This document shows, piece by piece, positions 8,540-16,648 of a stretch of 64,000 bases of DNA; the first letter of the stretch is position 1, and every line of letters starts with the position of its first letter. The notes beneath the pieces are model-generated. The model ran no database searches. It was not told the origin of the DNA and worked only from the letters and a program-made list of their open reading frames with translations. A program made the translations under genes and the position numbers. Origin of the DNA: Thiopseudomonas acetoxidans (GTDB lineage Bacteria; Pseudomonadota; Gammaproteobacteria; Pseudomonadales; Pseudomonadaceae); contig NZ_JAUCDY010000002.1 of assembly GCF_030362935.1 (NCBI RefSeq), positions 189,173-253,172 of the forward strand, written 5' to 3'.

Positions 8540-10903
8540 TTGGTTGAATACGTAGTTTCCCTCGACAAGCTCGGCAATCACGACGTAGAACGCGTCGGTG
8601 GCAAAAACGCCTCCCTTGGCGAAATGATTAGTAATTTATCTGGAGCTGGGGTAAGCGTTCCCGGTGGTTTTGCCACTACCTCACAAGCCTACCGCGACTT
8701 TATTGATGCCAACCATCTAGACGAGCGGATTCATAACTTGCTCGACACTCTTGATGTTGATGACGTTAACGCCCTTGCCGAAGCAGGCGCGCAAATCCGT
8801 CAATGGATCATGGACGCCGACTTCCCGCCTCAACTAAATGACGACATACACACTGCTTTTGCCGAAATGGCGCAAGGCAATGACAATATGGCCGTTGCGG
8901 TACGCTCATCTGCTACCGCTGAAGACTTGCCAGACGCCTCCTTTGCTGGACAGCAAGAAACCTTCTTGAATATTCGCGGTGTTGAGAACGTCATTCGCGC
9001 CGCCAAGGAAGTATTCGCGTCACTGTTTAACGACCGCGCCATCGCCTACCGTGTACACCAAGGCTTTGACCATCGTCAGGTTGCCCTGTCGGCTGGCGTA
9101 CAACGCATGGTACGCTCAGAAACTGCCGCAGCTGGTGTGATGTTTACTCTGGATACTGAATCAGGTTTCCGCGATGTTGTGTTTATTACCGGTGCCTATG
9201 GCTTAGGTGAAACCGTTGTTCAAGGCGCGGTTAACCCAGACGAATTTTACGTGCACAAGCCCACCCTAGAAGCAGGTCGCCCCGCTATTTTGCGCCGCAA
9301 CCTGGGCAGTAAAGCATTGAAAATGATTTACGGCGCTGAAGCCACTGCCGGCAAATCAGTAGAAACCATTCAGGTTGACCCAGCCGATCGCATGCGCTTT
9401 GCGCTCTCTGACGCGGAAGTCACCGAGCTGGCCAAACAAGCAATGATCATCGAAAAGCATTATGGCTGCCCAATGGATATTGAGTGGGCTAAGGACGGCG
9501 ACGACGGCAAGCTTTACATTGTTCAGGCGCGCCCAGAAACCGTAAAAAGCCGCAGCAACCTTAATGTAATGGAGCGCTACCTGCTCAAAGAAAAAGGTAC
9601 CGTACTGACGGAAGGTCGTGCTATTGGTCAGCGCATTGGTGCTGGTCCGGTACGCATCATTAACGATGTCGCAGAAATGGACAAAGTACAGCCCGGTGAC
9701 GTGTTAGTTTCAGATATGACCGACCCTGACTGGGAACCAGTGATGAAGCGCGCCAGCGCCATCGTCACCAACCGCGGTGGTCGTACCTGTCACGCTGCTA
9801 TTATCGCCCGCGAGCTAGGTATTCCTGCAGTCGTTGGCTGCGGCAACGCCACCACAGCACTGAAAGATGGTCAAGGCGTAACCGTATCCTGCGCCGAAGG
9901 CGATACCGGTTATGTCTTTGAAGGCGAATTAGGCTTTGATGTACGCACCAGTTCTGTTGATGCAATGCCTGACATCCCTTTCAAAATTATGATGAACGTA
10001 GGTAACCCCGACCGCGCCTTTGATTTCGCTCAAATACCCAACGAAGGTGTTGGCTTGGCGCGTCTTGAGTTCATTATTAACCGCATGATCGGCGTCCACC
10101 CCAAAGCGCTGCTCAACTTTGACAGCATGACACCTGAGTTAAAAGACAGTATCGAGAAACGCATGGCCGGTTATGCCAGCCCTGTAGACTTCTACATCGA
10201 TAAAATTGTCGAAGGGGTGAGCACATTGGCGGCTGCGTTTTGGCCGAAAAAAGTCATTGTGCGTATGTCTGACTTTAAATCCAACGAATACGCCAACCTC
10301 ATTGGCGGCAAGCTGTACGAGCCGACCGAAGAAAACCCCATGCTGGGTTTCCGTGGTGCGTCGCGCTATATCAGCGACTCGTTCCGCGACTGCTTCGAGC
10401 TAGAATGTCGTGCGATGAAAAAAGTTCGTGAAGAGATGGGCTTAACCAACGTCGAGTTGATGGTGCCCTTTGTGCGCACCACCGGTGAAGCAGCACAGGT
10501 GGTTGAGCTGCTAGCTGAGTACGGCCTTAAGCGTGGTGAAAACGGCCTGCGTCTTATTATGATGTGTGAGCTGCCTTCTAACGCACTGCTGGCTGATGAG
10601 TTCCTCAAATACTTCGATGGCTTCTCTATCGGCTCCAACGACATGACTCAACTCTGTCTGGGTCTGGACCGTGACTCAGGCATCATTGCGCACCTGTTTG
10701 ATGAGCGTGATCCAGCCGTTAAAAAGCTACTGTCCATGGCGATTCAAGCCTGCCGCAAAGCTGATAAATATATCGGCATCTGCGGTCAAGGCCCGTCTGA
10801 CCACCCAGACTTAGCCCGCTGGCTCATGGAAGAAGGCATTGACACAGTGTCACTCAACCCTGACTCAGTGCTGGATACTTGGTTCTTCTTAGCGCAGGAC
10901 TAA
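8540..10903 (+). CDS. ppsA: Phosphoenolpyruvate synthase
   Basis: A 787-residue enzyme converting pyruvate and ATP to PEP, AMP and phosphate, needed for gluconeogenesis. The N-terminal PPDK-type ATP-binding domain (GGKNASLGEM, VAVRSSATAEDLPDASFAGQ), the phosphohistidine domain (GGRTCHAAIIAREL, His about 418) and the C-terminal PEP-binding barrel (SIGSNDMTQL, then GICGQGPSDHPD) are all present. The start chosen is TTG at 8540 because a GGAGAG site precedes it by six bases and the following residues match the Pseudomonas N-terminus; an in-frame ATG at 8456 has no family support. It is divergent from ppsR and ends at a strong terminator. Confidence 0.95.
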   Translation: MVEYVVSLDKLGNHDVERVGGKNASLGEMISNLSGAGVSVPGGFATTSQAYRDFIDANHLDERIHNLLDTLDVDDVNALAEAGAQIRQWIMDADFPPQLNDDIHTAFAEMAQGNDNMAVAVRSSATAEDLPDASFAGQQETFLNIRGVENVIRAAKEVFASLFNDRAIAYRVHQGFDHRQVALSAGVQRMVRSETAAAGVMFTLDTESGFRDVVFITGAYGLGETVVQGAVNPDEFYVHKPTLEAGRPAILRRNLGSKALKMIYGAEATAGKSVETIQVDPADRMRFALSDAEVTELAKQAMIIEKHYGCPMDIEWAKDGDDGKLYIVQARPETVKSRSNLNVMERYLLKEKGTVLTEGRAIGQRIGAGPVRIINDVAEMDKVQPGDVLVSDMTDPDWEPVMKRASAIVTNRGGRTCHAAIIARELGIPAVVGCGNATTALKDGQGVTVSCAEGDTGYVFEGELGFDVRTSSVDAMPDIPFKIMMNVGNPDRAFDFAQIPNEGVGLARLEFIINRMIGVHPKALLNFDSMTPELKDSIEKRMAGYASPVDFYIDKIVEGVSTLAAAFWPKKVIVRMSDFKSNEYANLIGGKLYEPTEENPMLGFRGASRYISDSFRDCFELECRAMKKVREEMGLTNVELMVPFVRTTGEAAQVVELLAEYGLKRGENGLRLIMMCELPSNALLADEFLKYFDGFSIGSNDMTQLCLGLDRDSGIIAHLFDERDPAVKKLLSMAIQACRKADKYIGICGQGPSDHPDLARWLMEEGIDTVSLNPDSVLDTWFFLAQD

Positions 10904-10921
10904 CCAGCTATTGCTAGACCT

Positions 10922-10952
10922 AAAAGAGCGCCAACAGCGGCGCTCTTTTTTT
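10922..10952 (+). terminator. Rho-independent terminator of ppsA
   Basis: The AAAAGAGCGCC arm pairs with GGCGCTCTTTT around a 6-base loop, followed by a T run, 20 bases after the ppsA stop. The MITE-like repeat is inserted immediately after the T run. Confidence 0.9.
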
Positions 10953-11098
10953 ATGGAACCTCTGAATAACGTTACCGAGGACGCTAACACAAGGCAAAAA
11001 CGTGCGAAAAAGCGCAGTTTACACCGAGTAAATGAGCATTTTGAGTACGTTTTTAACGCAGTGGTAGCTACGCAGGTAGTTATTCAGAGGCTTCTTAT
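10951..11098. mobile_element. MITE-like palindromic repeat, copy 1
   Basis: A 140-bp element (10955-11094) with near-identical terminal inverted repeats, GGAACCTCTGAATAAC on the left and the complement of GAAGCCTCTGAATAAC on the right, flanked on both sides by the 4-bp direct repeat TTAT. The two halves are imperfectly complementary throughout, so the whole element can fold as a long hairpin centred near 11027. It encodes no transposase. It is about 95% alike to copy 2 (43651-43789) and to the truncated copy at the window end. The likely explanation is a non-autonomous element mobilised by a transposase elsewhere; the IS family cannot be named with certainty. Confidence 0.8.
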
Positions 11099-11247
11099 GT
11101 TTCGACTCCGCTTATTAACTCATCAATGACCGGTTTTTACTTCCTAGACTTTCCCCACCTTATTCTAAACATATATTAAAAAGTTATTTCTAATAACCAA
11201 AAAAGCATGCAACCATACGCACCCTAACGAATATTCCTGAGGGTGTT

Positions 11248-12195
11248 ATGTCATACTTTTCCCGAATCCTTAGCTTTTTGCTGCTGAGCCTAAGCGTAGC
11301 TACTTTTGCGCAAAGTCAGCCATTAATCGAAAGCCACGAACTGCTGCCACTGCTTGAACAAGCTCAAACACAAACCATTGATATTCGTGCGCCTGAAGCC
11401 TATGCCGCAGGTCATATCCCTAATGCAATTTCCGCTCCTTACGGTCGCTGGCGCGGTCCCGCCAATAGCCCAGGCCAGTTGGCTGACACGACCACATTTC
11501 AAGCGCTTATCCATGAGCTAGGTCTTGATTATGACCAGCACCTAGTCGTCTACTCTACCGGAGAGGACGAGACCGACTTCGGTGCTTCTGCACGGGTTTA
11601 CTGGACGCTCAAGTATCTAGGCTTTAGCAATATCAGCATACTCAATGGTGGCTATAAATACTGGCAGGCGCAACAAGAGCACCCTGTTAGCCAAACCAGT
11701 AATGCTTTGCGTCCCAGTCAGATTGAGCTCAGACTACATCCTGAACTGGCCATCTTTAAAGATGAGCTGCTCAATAAGATCAGCCAGCAACAAGGTAATT
11801 TCCAGTTACTGGACTCCCGTCCACCAGCTTTTTTTCACGGGCAAATGAAAGCTCCTATGGCCACCACTCCAGGCACCATTGCCGGCGCACAGAATACACC
11901 GTTCCAGCAGTGGTTTAATGCAGGCGATACCCGTATTCGCTCGGTAGATGAAATTAAGAAGCTGGTGCAGCAACAAGGCTTGAATCAAGCCCAAGAAACC
12001 CTGTCTTTCTGTAATACCGGCCACTGGGCCGCCACCAATTGGTTTGTGTTATCCGAACTGGCCCAGCTACCTAACGTGCGTCTCTATCCAGCCTCCATGG
12101 CGGAGTGGACACAAAGCAAAACCGCCTTGCCCATGGATAACGCGCCAACGCGTCTGGATCAAATTACCGCAAAGCTTCAACAACTGGTGAAATAA
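11248..12195 (+). CDS. Periplasmic rhodanese-like sulfurtransferase
   Basis: A 315-residue protein with an N-terminal signal peptide (hydrophobic residues 5-20, cleavage near AQS) and two rhodanese domains. The first (about 30-140, with DIRAPEAYAAGHIPNA) lacks an active cysteine; the second (about 165-295) carries a Cys in SFCNTGHWAA at the catalytic loop. Such proteins move sulfane sulfur between thiosulfate or persulfide donors and acceptors. It is followed after 3 bases by a YeeE/YedE transporter gene, and the pair probably handles thiosulfate or related sulfur outside the inner membrane. A GAGGG site precedes the ATG. The exact substrate is not shown by the sequence. Confidence 0.85.
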   Translation: MSYFSRILSFLLLSLSVATFAQSQPLIESHELLPLLEQAQTQTIDIRAPEAYAAGHIPNAISAPYGRWRGPANSPGQLADTTTFQALIHELGLDYDQHLVVYSTGEDETDFGASARVYWTLKYLGFSNISILNGGYKYWQAQQEHPVSQTSNALRPSQIELRLHPELAIFKDELLNKISQQQGNFQLLDSRPPAFFHGQMKAPMATTPGTIAGAQNTPFQQWFNAGDTRIRSVDEIKKLVQQQGLNQAQETLSFCNTGHWAATNWFVLSELAQLPNVRLYPASMAEWTQSKTALPMDNAPTRLDQITAKLQQLVK

Positions 12196-12198
12196 CTC

Positions 12199-13293
12199 AT
12201 GAACAAAAACCGTAGTGGGCTGGTGTTAGCCCTGTTCATCTTTGCTGGCTTTTTACTCTGGTCAGTGTCTATCCGCCAAAGCCTATTGTTTATCCTTGGC
12301 ATTGGTTTGGGCTTAGTACTGGCTGGCATGCGTTTTGGTTTTACCACCGGTTGGCGCAACCTCATTGAAAACCGCGATCCTAGTGGCGTTTACGCGCAAA
12401 TACTGTTGTTAGGCATTGCCGCCGCCATCTCGTTACCCTTGCTCGCGGCCTTCCCTACGGAACTGAATGCCGCACTAGGACCACCCAGTATCAGCCTGCT
12501 AGTTGGCGCGCTGGTGTTTGGTGCTGCGATGCAAATTGCCGACGGCTGTGGTTCTGGCACACTGTACAAGGCAGGCTTGGGCATTCCTCTGAACATGGCC
12601 ATCTTGCCAATGTTTGCCCTCGGCAGCTTCTTGGGTTCGGTTCACCTTGGCTGGTGGCTCGAACTGGGTAAATTACAACCCGTTAGCTTACTCAGCTCAG
12701 CAGGTTTAAGCGGTGCTTTAATTTTAACCTTTGTCGGCTTAGCTATATTTGCCGGCATCAGCTGGTGGTGGAGTAAAGGCGCTAAAGTTGCCCGCCCTGC
12801 TTTTAATAAAACGCTCTTGATCGGTGCGGTTTTACTGGCGGTGCTGGCCGTTACTAACTTGGTTGTTGCGGGACAGCCGTGGGGCATTGTCTATGGCTTT
12901 GGCTTATGGACTGCCAAGGTGGCTCAAGCTGCTAATCTGTTCGACCCCAGTGTTAACACTTTCTGGAGCCAAGCCACCCATGCGCAAGCACTACAGCAAT
13001 CAGTGTTTTTGGATCTCACCACCATTACCAACCTTGGGATTTTAGCCGGTGCCTTGTTAATTTTTTCTGGCAAAAAAAGCGACTCACAAAGCAAGCTCAC
13101 CGCCAAGCAATGGCTGGTCGGTATCTTGGCTGGTTTCCTGCTGGGTTACAGCTCACGCCTAGCGTTCGGCTGTAACGTTGGCGCCATGGTCAGCGGTATC
13201 TCTACTGGCAGTTTACACGGCTGGATTTGGGTAGTGCTGGCTTTTCTAGGTTCTTTAGCGGGTGTACGCATCCGTAAACATTATGGATACTAA
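12199..13293 (+). CDS. YeeE/YedE family sulfur-compound transporter
   Basis: A 364-residue inner-membrane protein with about nine or more hydrophobic helices. Two family signatures with conserved cysteines are visible: MQIADGCGSGTLYKAG (about residue 115) and RLAFGCNVGAMVSGIS (about residue 325). Members (for example TsuA) import thiosulfate, passing it along cysteines in the pore. The gene lies 3 bases after the rhodanese gene and 2 bases before a small membrane ORF, so the three form one operon. Transport of thiosulfate specifically is an inference from the family. Confidence 0.88.
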   Translation: MNKNRSGLVLALFIFAGFLLWSVSIRQSLLFILGIGLGLVLAGMRFGFTTGWRNLIENRDPSGVYAQILLLGIAAAISLPLLAAFPTELNAALGPPSISLLVGALVFGAAMQIADGCGSGTLYKAGLGIPLNMAILPMFALGSFLGSVHLGWWLELGKLQPVSLLSSAGLSGALILTFVGLAIFAGISWWWSKGAKVARPAFNKTLLIGAVLLAVLAVTNLVVAGQPWGIVYGFGLWTAKVAQAANLFDPSVNTFWSQATHAQALQQSVFLDLTTITNLGILAGALLIFSGKKSDSQSKLTAKQWLVGILAGFLLGYSSRLAFGCNVGAMVSGISTGSLHGWIWVVLAFLGSLAGVRIRKHYGY

Positions 13294-13295
13294 TC

Positions 13296-13463
13296 ATGAC
13301 GATACTCTGCAAACCACGCGTGCTAATTTTTTGGCTGGTATTGATAGGATTTTTTGTCTGGGATTGGTACAGCTCTGAACCGGTCAATCTGCGCATGGAG
13401 CCGCCCGTTATTGCGCTAGGCTCAGGTCAAGCACCCTCAGGCGCGCACTGCGCTAGTTTCTAG
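13296..13463 (+). CDS. Small membrane protein ORF, unknown function
   Basis: A 55-codon frame that starts 2 bases after the transporter stop. Residues 9-24 (VLIFWLVLIGFFVWDW) form one membrane segment, followed by a short periplasm-like tail with several prolines and glycines. Tight spacing to the sulfur transporter and the well-formed membrane helix argue that it is real. I do not recognise a family. It ends 31 bases before a perfect hairpin. Alternatively it is a chance frame. Confidence 0.5.
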   Translation: MTILCKPRVLIFWLVLIGFFVWDWYSSEPVNLRMEPPVIALGSGQAPSGAHCASF

Positions 13464-13493
13464 CGTACTAGAACCTGAGTAATTCACTGCGGA

Positions 13494-13515
13494 CGACCAG
13501 CAGTGTTGCTGGTCG
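13494..13515. terminator. Perfect hairpin downstream of the rhodanese-transporter operon
   Basis: CGACCAGCA and TGCTGGTCG form a perfect 9-bp stem around GTGT. It lacks a T run, so it may be a factor-dependent end, an mRNA-stabilising stem, or a repeat. Confidence 0.4.
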
Positions 13516-13547
13516 AACCAAGACTATACCAACCCGCTTGACATCCT

Positions 13548-13567
13548 CCCCGCCCTAAAGGACGGGG
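13548..13567 (-). ncRNA. Candidate structured end of the TnpB guide RNA (reRNA)
   Basis: On the minus strand the tnpB stop codon lies inside the hairpin CCCCGTCC/GGGCGGGG with a TTTA loop at the element end. In characterised systems the guide RNA spans the tnpB 3' end and this hairpin, with the guide read from the adjacent chromosomal flank. Its presence as an RNA is inference; only the hairpin is visible. Confidence 0.35.
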
Positions 13568-14616
13568 ATTCCCTCTACAGGACGGCCATGCCCGACCGCA
13601 AGAATGTTCTTGGCCGCATTGATGTCGCGGTCGTGAGTGACACCACACTCACTGCAAGTCCATTCTCTTATTCGCAAACCTGATCTACCCTTCGGACTAC
13701 TGTCGGAAATGCAACCGCAGCACGAGCAGGCTTGGGTGGTGTACGACTCGTTGACCTCTTTAAAAACAATGCCTGCGTGAGCGCATTTGTATTCCAGCAT
13801 TGTTTTCAGCATGGCCCAGCCAGCGTCCAGCACTGACTTGGCCATCTTGGTTTTGGCCAGCGAGGATGATTTCACATTGCCAACGTAGATTTCACCCGCA
13901 CGGTTCACCAGTTGACGGCTGAACTTGTGTAAGGCGTCTTTGCGCCGATTGGCAATCTTGGCGTGAATGTTTTTGACACGTTTTTTCTTTCCTGCGCGTT
14001 GTGCAACAGCCAGCTTCGACTCCAGATCACGGTAGAACCGGCCTGCCTCTAGCTTGGTTCCGTCCGAGCAGGTGGCGGTATCTTTCAGACCAAGGTCGAT
14101 ACCGATCTTGTCTTGACCGGCGGGCATGTCCGCCTCAACTTCAACCACGACATTGAAATACCAGCGACCACGGGCGTCCTCGTTGAACGAGGCAGACTTG
14201 AACGTGTACAACGCTAGGTCGTAGCTGTCCCAGACCTTGAAGTAGTGTCCGTTGTAGTACACCTGCCCGTTTTTCCACTTCGCCATGCCGGTATTGATTG
14301 GAACCCAACCCAGCGAGCGGCGAGCACCCCCGGATTTACGCCAGTTGAGCCGCGCCTTCTTGAACTGCTTACGGCGGATAACGTACTCAGCACCCACTTT
14401 CTGAACCGTGTGGCTGTGCAGCCCCAGTTCTTTGTGTGCGCCTTGGGTGTACTTCTGAATATCGTAGGCAGACAAAAACACACCCTGCTCTTTGATAGAG
14501 CGGTGACTGAGTTCGTTCACATAATTCCAGACAAAGTTAACCGACCGTGCCATTTGATTGAGCAGCGGACGGTGCTTGTCTTTGACTCGAACTTTGAGGG
14601 TCTTGGTGTGTTTCAT
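13555..14616 (-). CDS. tnpB: TnpB, RNA-guided nuclease-like protein of IS200/IS605 element
   Basis: A 353-residue TnpB. The N-terminal helix-turn-helix-like region is followed by a RuvC-like nuclease: Asp174 in GIDLGLKD (motif I) and the DRDINAAKNILA motif III near 329-340. Between them a zinc ribbon has Cys297/Cys300 and Cys321/Cys324. At the motif II position, where a Glu is usual, the sequence reads IYVGNVKSSS with Gly246; a Glu at 290 in VNESYTTQ may take its place. Known TnpB proteins cut DNA guided by an RNA from the element's end and help keep the element. The start at MKHTKTLKVRV follows family practice; the frame stays open 19 codons upstream. Confidence 0.88.
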   Translation of the reverse strand: MKHTKTLKVRVKDKHRPLLNQMARSVNFVWNYVNELSHRSIKEQGVFLSAYDIQKYTQGAHKELGLHSHTVQKVGAEYVIRRKQFKKARLNWRKSGGARRSLGWVPINTGMAKWKNGQVYYNGHYFKVWDSYDLALYTFKSASFNEDARGRWYFNVVVEVEADMPAGQDKIGIDLGLKDTATCSDGTKLEAGRFYRDLESKLAVAQRAGKKKRVKNIHAKIANRRKDALHKFSRQLVNRAGEIYVGNVKSSSLAKTKMAKSVLDAGWAMLKTMLEYKCAHAGIVFKEVNESYTTQACSCCGCISDSSPKGRSGLRIREWTCSECGVTHDRDINAAKNILAVGHGRPVEGIPVL

Positions 14617-14637
14617 ATCTTCGATTATAATTGGGCT

Positions 14638-15054
14638 ATGAAAGAAAACAACCCATACAGAACAGGCAGGCACTGCGTTTTTGAGCTACATGCTCATTTG
14701 GTCTTTATTACAAAGTACCGAGGCGTAGTGTTCACTGATGAACATCTTAGGTCGCTGGAAAGTATCTTTCGCAGCGTGTGTGAGGACTTTGAAACGGAGC
14801 TTGTGGAGTTTAATGGTGAAGCCGACCATGTTCACCTGCTGGTGAACTTTCCACCGAAGGTGTCTGTATCGAAACTGGTTAATAGCCTGAAAGGTGTGTC
14901 GAGTCGGAGGCTCAAGCAACTGCACCCAGAGCTAATCAAGTCTGCGTATATGAAGAACGCGCTATGGAGTCCCAGTTACTACGCCGGCAGTGTTGGTGGT
15001 GCGCCTATTTCAGTGATACGCCAATACATAGAGCAGCAAACCCGACCCTATTAA
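14638..15054 (+). CDS. tnpA: IS200-family Y1 transposase TnpA
   Basis: A 138-residue HUH-type transposase. The metal-binding HUH motif is HVHLL (about residues 64-68) and the catalytic tyrosine is in VIRQYIEQQ (Tyr130). The protein has the usual length of 130-155 residues. It excises and integrates the element as single-stranded DNA. The ATG at 14638 is the family start; the frame remains open upstream across the tnpB 5' end but that part is antisense to tnpB and not plausible. A 7-bp hairpin (15055-15072) follows the stop codon directly. Confidence 0.93.
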   Translation: MKENNPYRTGRHCVFELHAHLVFITKYRGVVFTDEHLRSLESIFRSVCEDFETELVEFNGEADHVHLLVNFPPKVSVSKLVNSLKGVSSRRLKQLHPELIKSAYMKNALWSPSYYAGSVGGAPISVIRQYIEQQTRPY

Positions 15055-15181
15055 GGAAGGCTACAGCCTTCCAGCGCTATCCTTCCCCGCACTAAAAGTA
15101 CGGGCTTGTCGCGCATTTTGGTCAGCAGCCTACTAACAACAGGTGGAGCTCCGGAAGCTTTGCAGGCTAAGGCACCGCTAG

Positions 15182-16534
15182 TCACAAAAAAGCAGCCTGT
15201 ACTTGATTGCGTCCCTGCTGTTTTGCTTGATACAGCAGCGTATCCGCTTGAGCAAATACTCTTTGCAGGCTCAGTTCAGAGCTGGCTGGGAACTCGACCA
15301 CCCCAACGCTGACCGTCACTTGCAACGCTTTCATTTGTTTACAAAACTCTGCTTGCTCCACAGCTTGGCGGATTCGCTCGGCAAACTGCTGCATGCCCTG
15401 CGCAGCATCAGGCTCCAACATACCGAAAACAACAAACTCCTCTCCTCCCCAACGAAAGACCCTGTCAGTCATACGCGCATGCTGCACTAACAACTGAGCA
15501 AACTCCACCAACAGCATATCGCCAACAAAGTGGCCATATTCATCATTAACTTTCTTGAAATGGTCTATATCTATCAGCATAAAGCCTAATGTTTGTTCCA
15601 GCCTTTGCGCCAAAGCACGCTCGCGACTAAATTTGGCTTCTAACGTGGTTCTATTCAGCAGCTTCGTTAACTGATCATGGGTTGCCATTTGGGCAATATG
15701 CTTTTCCAAACACTCAAGCAACAAGCGGCCAAGCTCTTCACTGGTCTGCTCAAACTCTTGTAAATATAGGCTGACTTGCTCAGGGCGATGCTCAGCTGCC
15801 TGATGGACAATAATAGTGCTGAGTTCATGGGCCCGTTCATGCAACGCATCAAACGTTTTACGTTCCACTGAGCGGTAGTTATCTTCTTTCAACCAGCGGG
15901 TCAGATGGCAACTTTCAATCGGCAGTGGTTCAACTACAGTATCCAAGCCTTGCCCTAAAGCTAATGCAAATACCTGATATTTCCAGCTCTGATGCTTTAC
16001 ATAGGCTTTTACCAAGTCGCTCGGTAAGTTGCTTGATAAGATAGAAAACACCTGATTAATACGCTGACTTTCGTATTCGGCGGCTTGTTTTATGTGCACC
16101 ATTTTGAACAGCAAAGTACGCACTTCAACGGACAAACTAATGCATAAATCAACCACTTGGTTTAACAAGTAAGCCAAGCGGCTATAACCAAAGGAATTGC
16201 CATAGCTGGTAACCAGCTGGCGAACCTTGTTATACAGCAACACAGCATCGGTATCGCCAAGACCTAACTGATACCAGTTAAGTGTCTGGCGATACACCAC
16301 GGTATAGAGGTTCTCTTGGTATTCACCGCCGATTACAGCCTCATAAAACCCATCAAGCAAAAGCTCATGGCCGGGAAGCAAGTATCCGCTACAGTGTCTT
16401 TTGCCCCAACGCTGTATTTGCTGATAAAAATTTTTATTCTGACTGAGCAGCTGTTTCGTGTAGCTTTGTATTTCAAGCTCGTGTTCGGGCTTTAATTCAA
16501 GCTTTTCTTTAAGTTTTTCAATTTTACTTAGCAT
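15182..16534 (-). CDS. Diguanylate cyclase with zinc-binding (CZB-like) sensor domain
   Basis: A 450-residue soluble protein. Residues 285-445 are a GGDEF domain with active site GGEEF (363-367) and an intact inhibitory RxxD site (Arg354-Asp357), so it should make c-di-GMP and be product-inhibited. Residues 175-280 fit the CZB zinc-binding domain seen in E. coli DgcZ: His181 in KHQSWK, Cys209 in ESCHLTRWL, and His232/His236 in LHERAHEL; the spacing is close to that of DgcZ. Residues 1-150 are an additional helical region not found in DgcZ, with a protoglobin-like pattern but no clear haem-binding His. No membrane segment is present. Role in motility or biofilm switching is inferred. Confidence 0.85.
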   Translation of the reverse strand: MLSKIEKLKEKLELKPEHELEIQSYTKQLLSQNKNFYQQIQRWGKRHCSGYLLPGHELLLDGFYEAVIGGEYQENLYTVVYRQTLNWYQLGLGDTDAVLLYNKVRQLVTSYGNSFGYSRLAYLLNQVVDLCISLSVEVRTLLFKMVHIKQAAEYESQRINQVFSILSSNLPSDLVKAYVKHQSWKYQVFALALGQGLDTVVEPLPIESCHLTRWLKEDNYRSVERKTFDALHERAHELSTIIVHQAAEHRPEQVSLYLQEFEQTSEELGRLLLECLEKHIAQMATHDQLTKLLNRTTLEAKFSRERALAQRLEQTLGFMLIDIDHFKKVNDEYGHFVGDMLLVEFAQLLVQHARMTDRVFRWGGEEFVVFGMLEPDAAQGMQQFAERIRQAVEQAEFCKQMKALQVTVSVGVVEFPASSELSLQRVFAQADTLLYQAKQQGRNQVQAAFL

Positions 16535-16648
16535 TGCTTTCCCAGCTAAATGCTAATAACCACCTGTCATCAGCATGCCATTAAAACGCCACAGCCTAGC
16601 TTTTACGACAAATAAAATCTCTAACAGGTGCACAGTTTTATAATTGCC

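Larger units (their letters stand above)
13540..15108. mobile_element. IS200/IS605-type insertion sequence with divergent tnpA and tnpB
   Basis: The element holds a minus-strand tnpB and a plus-strand tnpA whose starts face away from a short shared centre (14617-14637). Each outer end has a subterminal hairpin typical of this family: CCCCGCCC/GGACGGGG around TAAA at 13548-13567, which contains the tnpB stop codon, and CCCGCACT/AGTACGGG at 15086-15104. These elements move as single strands and leave no inverted repeats or target duplications, so the exact ends cannot be set from this copy alone. Both genes appear intact. The insertion lies between the sulfur-transport operon and the diguanylate cyclase gene. 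Confidence 0.8.

Noticed and set aside
10911..11129. Open frame of 72 codons across the MITE-like repeat
   Set aside because: It starts in the ppsA terminator and runs through a palindromic non-coding repeat; no family similarity.
14245..14637. Upstream extension of the tnpA frame by 131 codons
   Set aside because: Antisense to the tnpB 5' region; the IS200 transposase starts at 14638.
15055..15072. Hairpin after tnpA as a separate terminator feature
   Set aside because: GGAAGGC/GCCTTCC is a good stem but has no T run and may be part of the element end; mentioned with tnpA.
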